A stretch of DNA of 35,446 nucleotides from positions 1 to 35,446 of the forward strand of contig QZED01000020.1 of NCBI GenBank assembly GCA_009917405.1, given 5' to 3'. Source of the stretch: a bacterium c-19. Lineage in GTDB: Bacteria; Bacillota_I; Bacilli_A; Erysipelotrichales; Erysipelotrichaceae. Shown one piece after another: positions 31,717-35,446 of the stretch. The position numbers were made by a program, and so were the translations under genes. Positions within the stretch are counted from its first letter, which is position 1. Each line of letters begins with the position of its first letter. The notes beneath the pieces are model-generated. The model saw nothing but the letters and a program-made list of their open reading frames with translations, ran no database searches and was not told where the DNA came from.

Positions 31717-32658
31717 GTGACTTTTTTGGATTTCAATCAATTTATCGATACAATCACCACATGGGGCAGTAATACTGATTTTTTAAAGTATTCACTTTTT
31801 ACTACGATTACTACCGCAATCGTATTATTGGTAGCTGCACGAATTATAAATCATATTCTTGCACGAATCATTCAAAAGCATTATCAGCGAGATAATTTAA
31901 AATTTATTCTACGATTAAAAACCATTGCAGTTTATATTGTTGCACTGTATGCTGTACTAGATTTGTTTCAGCCGTTTCAAACACTCTTGAAAACATTACT
32001 TGCGAGTGGCGGTGTCATTGCGGTTGTAATCGGTTTGGCGGCACAAGAAGCTGCCGGAAACTTTATCAACGGTTTAATGATTGTAATGTTCAAGCCGTTT
32101 AAAATCGGTGATCTGATTAAGATCAATAATGGTGAATTGATCGGTACCGTAGAAGATATTTCACTGCGTCATACCGTGATCAAAACATATGAAAACACCA
32201 AAATTATTGTGCCGAACAGTGTAATAGATAAAGCAGTGTTGGAAAATATTACTGCTGTGAACAATCGCAAGGGCAATTTCTTAGAACTGGAAATCAGCTA
32301 TGAAAGTGATTTAGAAACGGCGATGCAGATTATCCGCGAGGAAGTAAAAAAGCATCCTGATTATATGGACGGCAGAACAGCGAGCGAAAAGCAAAATCAG
32401 CAGCCCGAGGTAGTGATAAGACTGACGGATTTTGCAGAAAACGGTTTAAAGCTGAAAGCTACTGTTTATTCTAAGAATAATGCACAAGGCTATGCCATGC
32501 TTTCGGATATTAGAATCGCAATCAAAAAACGCTTTGATGAAGCAGGAATTGAGATACCATATCCCCATCGCACCGTTACTTGGAAACAGGAAAGCGATCA
32601 AAAAGCAACGTGTAACAGTGAAAATACGGAAATTACCGATCAAGCATTGGATCAATAG
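31717..32658 (+). CDS. mscS: MscS-family small-conductance mechanosensitive channel
   Basis: This 313-residue MscS channel protects the cell from hypo-osmotic shock. It has three N-terminal membrane helices (~22-43, ~67-85, and the pore-lining third helix ~94-128: LLASGGVIAVVIGLAAQEAA, then GNFINGLMIVMFKPF). The third helix has the Gly/Ala-rich packing and the G-N-F/hinge region typical of the family. The beta domain follows (KIGDLIKINNGELIGTVEDI ... IIVPNS) and then the alpha/beta vestibule. The start is GTG at 31717 or TTG at 31726; GGGAAGTG before the TTG favours the latter slightly. The stop codon is inside a terminator hairpin. Some MscS proteins conduct glutamate or act in osmotic adjustment, which sequence alone does not decide. 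Confidence 0.92.
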   Translation: MTFLDFNQFIDTITTWGSNTDFLKYSLFTTITTAIVLLVAARIINHILARIIQKHYQRDNLKFILRLKTIAVYIVALYAVLDLFQPFQTLLKTLLASGGVIAVVIGLAAQEAAGNFINGLMIVMFKPFKIGDLIKINNGELIGTVEDISLRHTVIKTYENTKIIVPNSVIDKAVLENITAVNNRKGNFLELEISYESDLETAMQIIREEVKKHPDYMDGRTASEKQNQQPEVVIRLTDFAENGLKLKATVYSKNNAQGYAMLSDIRIAIKKRFDEAGIEIPYPHRTVTWKQESDQKATCNSENTEITDQALDQ

Positions 32659-32672
32659 TCCGATGCTTTTTA
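32642..32672 (+). terminator. Terminator overlapping the mscS stop codon
   Basis: AAGCATTGGA (32642-32651) pairs with TCCGATGCTT (32659-32668), with one T-G pair, followed by TTTT. The mscS TAG lies in the loop. Confidence 0.7.
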
Positions 32673-32675
32673 ATG

Positions 32676-32711
32676 AAAAGGCGGTTCTATGAAACAACAG
32701 AACCGTCTTTT
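32676..32711. terminator. Bidirectional terminator between mscS and the BACON-domain gene
   Basis: AAAAGGCGGTTCT (32676-32688) pairs with AGAACCGTCTTTT (32699-32711) with one G-T pair around a ten-base loop. A and T runs on both flanks allow it to stop transcription from both convergent genes. Confidence 0.85.
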
Positions 32712-32717
32712 ATAAGA

Positions 32718-33320
32718 TTAATCGGTAGGTACCGTTCCTGCTGACTGCATAACCTCAATCGTAATTCGCTCTTCTTTACTATTTATTCCGGCACTTTTCA
32801 CCAATGTCAAAGCTGTTGAGCGCTCCTGATCTGACGTTAATCGGTCCACAGAAATATTCACATTAGAATGACCGATTCCCGACACCTTGCTTACACGAAG
32901 CCAATGTTGATCAGCCGGAACATGAATCGTCCACGGTCCTTGTGCAGCTAATTCCAACGGTACCGATTGTGCTTCATTGGAAAGCAGGAAATTGGATTTG
33001 CTGACTCCCAAAAGCGGTGGAGATGCCAATGTAATCTCAAAGCTTTGCTCGACATATTCAACAGTATTGTTTCCCTTTTTAAATGTATTGATTATATGCT
33101 TCGGTGATTGCGAACCACTGTAGCGAGAGATTGTATTCATCGTAGAAATACGGAATAGAGATTCAAAGCTTTTATATTGATCACGCTTGTTCGTCGGAAA
33201 CTTCCAAACCCATGAATTCTTAGGCGAAAAAGCAGAGTGCGATAATGCGGCAGGCTCATACAAATGCTGCCATTTGCCGATTGAGCGATTTTGCTTGGCG
33301 CGCTTTACCTTTTGAAACAA
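32718..33320 (-). CDS. Short BACON-domain protein
   Basis: The frame encodes 200 residues. The last ~90 (SNFLLSNEAQSVPLELAAQ, GPWTIHVPADQHWLRVSKVS, then NVNISVDRL and ERITIEVMQSAG) match the BACON fold, a beta-sandwich found in surface and carbohydrate-related proteins and in phage tails. The typical 'W-x-(hydrophobic)...W-L-x-V-S-x-x-S-G' pattern is clear. The first ~95 residues are basic, Ser/Lys-rich and match nothing I know. There is no signal peptide. The only available start is a TTG at 33320 directly after an in-frame TAA and without a ribosome site. The true N-terminus may lie further inside, or the gene may be a truncated piece of a longer surface or phage protein. Expression is uncertain. 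Confidence 0.6.
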   Translation of the reverse strand: MFQKVKRAKQNRSIGKWQHLYEPAALSHSAFSPKNSWVWKFPTNKRDQYKSFESLFRISTMNTISRYSGSQSPKHIINTFKKGNNTVEYVEQSFEITLASPPLLGVSKSNFLLSNEAQSVPLELAAQGPWTIHVPADQHWLRVSKVSGIGHSNVNISVDRLTSDQERSTALTLVKSAGINSKEERITIEVMQSAGTVPTD

Positions 33321-33345
33321 TTATGCTTGTTTTTGCAGATGATGC

Positions 33346-33379
33346 GGTATCCGATGATACCCCTTACATTCCCATTATA
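33346..33379 (-). promoter_or_regulatory. Possible promoter and leader hairpin upstream of the BACON-domain gene
   Basis: Minus-strand TATAAT (33374-33379) preceded by TG-rich sequence is followed by the stem GGTATC-ATCG-GATACC (33346-33361) and then the TTG start. The hairpin lies where a leader would be. No good -35 is seen. Confidence 0.35.
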
Positions 33380-33513
33380 CACCTTTATCAAACTGTTTTC
33401 CATATAAAAAATTTGTCTTTTTTAACATAAAGTTTATCCTTTTTAATAGGATGAAAAGTAGTTTCTAAACAATTCAATCAAAACTTATGCTTTTGATCAC
33501 AGAGCCTATAAAT

Positions 33514-33558
33514 AAAAGGATCAATTCATCTCAAATATTTGGATAATCGATCCCTTTT
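33514..33558 (-). terminator. Probable terminator of the DEAD-box helicase gene
   Basis: AAAAGGATC (33514-33522) pairs with GATCCCTTTT (33549-33558), one C bulged, around a 26-base loop that itself contains CAAATATTTG. A T-rich tract follows on the minus strand, just after the helicase stop. Confidence 0.5.
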
Positions 33559-33561
33559 CAC

Positions 33562-35286
33562 TTATTTTTTACGTTTTGATTTACGGCGCTCGCTGCTGCG
33601 ACCTTCTTTTTTCATTTTACTGCGACTGTTTCTCTTATCGGAACTTCCGCTTCGCTTATTGCGTTTGATATCGCTTTTCTTAGTACCTCTGCCACTTTTA
33701 CGCTTCGGTGCCTCGTCGATTTGCACCTCTATCTCATGTCCGCGTATTTGCGCTCCCTGCATCTTTTTCAATACAAGATCAACTTTCGCTGCTTCAACAT
33801 CCACTAGAGCAAAATTTGAGCGGATATCAATGCGTCCAAGTGCTTGTGCACTGATTCCGCATTCTTCAATAATTGCCGCTACAATATTTCCTGCCTTGAT
33901 ATTAAAGTTCTTACCCACATTCAAATGCAGACGCACCGCATCGAAGTTTTCACTATAGCGGCGAATCGCATTTTCATCCTCAATATCTATGACTTCATTT
34001 TTATAATTCATGGATATTAAGGCACTGATTAGACTTTCTACCGCAATTCCCTCTGCCAACAAATCATTGGCAATCTCCATCGAGTCCTGATTGATCCCTT
34101 CATTACATGCAGTCAAAACTTCCTGTATAAAATTTTTGCGGTTCAGTGCCTCCAGTTGTTCGGTTGTCGGAAGCATTCGCTTCGCGATATTCGTTTTTGT
34201 ATCACGCATAATTTCCTTTAATTCTCTTAATTGACGTTTTGCTGATAACAACGAAATTGCCTTACCTTTTTTACCGGCGCGACCAGTTCTTCCGACACGA
34301 TGAATATAATATTCATGATCCTGTGGCAGATCATAATTTACCACCAATGAAATATTGTCGACATCAATACCACGGGCAGCTACATCACTTGCTATTAAGA
34401 CCGGACACTTTCCTTCACGAAATTGAACCATCACTCGATCACGCGCCACCTGCTTCATATCGCCGTGTAAACCGATTGCTCTGATTCCGCAATGGTTTAA
34501 TTCTTCACTCAGTTCATCTACCATGCGTTTCGTATTACAGAATATCATGCACAATTCGGGATCATAATGATTTAACAACACTCGAAGGGCATTCATTTTC
34601 TTACCTCTCGGCACTTCATAATAGTATTGATCTACAGTATCTATTGTACGTTGAGAACTTTTAATCTGTACCTTAACCGGATCTGTCTGAAATTTCTTAG
34701 TAATTTTCATAATCTCATCCGGCATCGTCGCAGAAAATAAAATTGTCTGCGGATGTTGATCTTCAGGCATTGATTTCAATATTTCTTCAATATCTTCTTT
34801 AAAGCCCATATTCAGCATTTCATCTGCTTCATCAAGTATCACCATATCACATTCGGTCAACCGCAGCGTTTTTCTTCTGAGGTGATCCATAATTCTTCCT
34901 GGCGTACCTACTACAATCGCACAACCACGCTTTAACAGCTGAATTTGACGATCAATCGGTTGTCCGCCGTATATAGGCGCTATTTTAATGCCTTCTTTAT
35001 ATTTCGAGAATTTTCTTAATTCGGTCGCTACTTGTTCAACCAGTTCTCTTGTCGGACAAATAATCAATACCTTAGGATGCTTACGATACTCATTTATCAT
35101 TTCAATCGCAGGAATTCCGAAGGCTGCTGTCTTACCTGTACCTGTATTCGATAATCCAAGTACATCCTGTCCTTTTAATATCGCTGGTATCGCGGATGCT
35201 TGAATCGGAGTTGCTTCTTCATACCCCATTTCACTGACCGCTCTTACAATTTCTTCACTAATCGGTAATTCATTAAATTTACTCAT
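33562..35286 (-). CDS. deaD: DEAD-box ATP-dependent RNA helicase (DeaD/CsdA type)
   Basis: The 574-residue helicase has all core motifs: Q motif (ATPIQASAIP), motif I SNTGTGKT (~46-53), PTRELVEQ, TPGR, DEAD (152-155), SAT (185-187), then domain 2 with IFCNTKRMVDEL, ASDVAARGIDV and HRVGRTGRAG. Residues ~450-525 form a DbpA-like RNA-recognition domain (GNIVAAIIEECGISAQALGR), and a very basic Arg/Lys/Ser tail (~530-574) should bind RNA loosely. It unwinds RNA duplexes in ribosome assembly, mRNA decay and cold adaptation. AGAGGTAGTA stands before the ATG. A strong promoter lies ~40 bases upstream, so the leader is short compared with the long cold-shock leader of some deaD genes. Confidence 0.95.
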   Translation of the reverse strand: MSKFNELPISEEIVRAVSEMGYEEATPIQASAIPAILKGQDVLGLSNTGTGKTAAFGIPAIEMINEYRKHPKVLIICPTRELVEQVATELRKFSKYKEGIKIAPIYGGQPIDRQIQLLKRGCAIVVGTPGRIMDHLRRKTLRLTECDMVILDEADEMLNMGFKEDIEEILKSMPEDQHPQTILFSATMPDEIMKITKKFQTDPVKVQIKSSQRTIDTVDQYYYEVPRGKKMNALRVLLNHYDPELCMIFCNTKRMVDELSEELNHCGIRAIGLHGDMKQVARDRVMVQFREGKCPVLIASDVAARGIDVDNISLVVNYDLPQDHEYYIHRVGRTGRAGKKGKAISLLSAKRQLRELKEIMRDTKTNIAKRMLPTTEQLEALNRKNFIQEVLTACNEGINQDSMEIANDLLAEGIAVESLISALISMNYKNEVIDIEDENAIRRYSENFDAVRLHLNVGKNFNIKAGNIVAAIIEECGISAQALGRIDIRSNFALVDVEAAKVDLVLKKMQGAQIRGHEIEVQIDEAPKRKSGRGTKKSDIKRNKRSGSSDKRNSRSKMKKEGRSSERRKSKRKK

Positions 35287-35321
35287 TACTACCTCTTTCT
35301 TTTATATTTCATAACCTATTA

Positions 35322-35350
35322 AGTGTATCACAGGGTACAGTAGAGGTCAA
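35322..35350 (-). promoter_or_regulatory. Promoter of the DEAD-box helicase gene
   Basis: Minus-strand TTGACC (35345-35350), 17 bases, then TACACT (35322-35327), with TG in the extended -10 position (TGATACACT). It is the best promoter match in the right end of the window. Confidence 0.75.
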
Positions 35351-35446
35351 TTCTTTTTTTCAATAGATTCAATTCTGCTCATTGTAAAATGAAAGTGGAA
35401 TTAAGAAAAGATGAAAAAAGTCCGTAGAAATAGTATCATTATGTCA

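Noticed and set aside
32718..33320. Prophage remnant suggested by the BACON domain
   Set aside because: No integrase, capsid, tail or att-like repeats are visible around it, so phage origin has no further support.
33539..33958. Open plus-strand frame of 139 codons antisense to the helicase 3' end
   Set aside because: It mirrors the Arg/Lys-rich tail of deaD and has no start signal. The helicase motifs on the other strand are unambiguous.
35411..35446. Possible start of a plus-strand gene (MKKVRRNSIIMS...) at the right edge
   Set aside because: Only 12 codons are visible, with a poor ribosome site, so it is too little to support a feature.

Overview
The window comes from an AT-rich, low-GC Gram-positive chromosome (Firmicutes/Bacillota, standard genetic code). 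Purine-rich AGGAGG-type ribosome sites, sigma-A-like promoters, a lipobox protein, a Cna-B-like repeat protein and a type VII secretion locus all fit. The style of the surface proteins and of the kinase/FHA secretion locus suggests a gut Erysipelotrichia- or Clostridia-like organism, but no marker gene here settles the genus. Most genes lie on the minus strand. I saw no rRNA, tRNA, transposase, integrase or CRISPR array.

Left end (1-7352): a secreted multi-domain surface protein cut by the window edge; a sigma factor carrying a C-terminal membrane segment; a PgsA-type phospholipid synthase; a possible small RNA with four UCCC motifs that would share a terminator with the facing gene; an overlapping esterase / ATP-grasp ligase pair; and a hexapeptide-repeat acetyltransferase.

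Centre (7373-20726): a 12-gene, about 13.3 kb type VII secretion (T7SS) operon read right to left from one promoter to one terminator, with nearly every junction overlapping. In transcription order it encodes an FHA protein with an EssB/DUF6382-like N-domain, a PP2C phosphatase, a membrane Ser/Thr kinase with a large helical outer domain, a small membrane protein, a 1037-residue Ig-like lipoprotein with a C-terminal membrane helix, an FHA-bearing EssC ATPase, a ubiquitin-like EsaB/YukD protein, two WXG100 proteins, a small helical protein, an effector-like protein (WXG-type N-domain plus an Ala/Gly-rich beta-type C-domain), and a DUF4176 protein. No recognisable EsaA, EssA or canonical pseudokinase EssB is present. 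The kinase, the Ig-like rod and the small membrane protein sit where those would be expected, so this looks like a divergent T7SS with built-in reversible phosphorylation control.

Right of the operon (20792-28582): a divergent six-helix membrane protein, then a 2321-residue protein made of about 22 Cna-B/SpaA-like repeats with isopeptide-type Lys/Glu/Asn positions but no visible signal peptide or LPXTG anchor. Its cysteines are confined to the first two thirds.

Right end (28591-35446): a LysR regulator with its own promoter and a palindrome, a multi-pass membrane protein, a PH-like membrane protein, an internally deleted AlbA_2/RecG-like remnant, an MscS channel, a short BACON-domain protein, and a DEAD-box RNA helicase of the DeaD/CsdA type.
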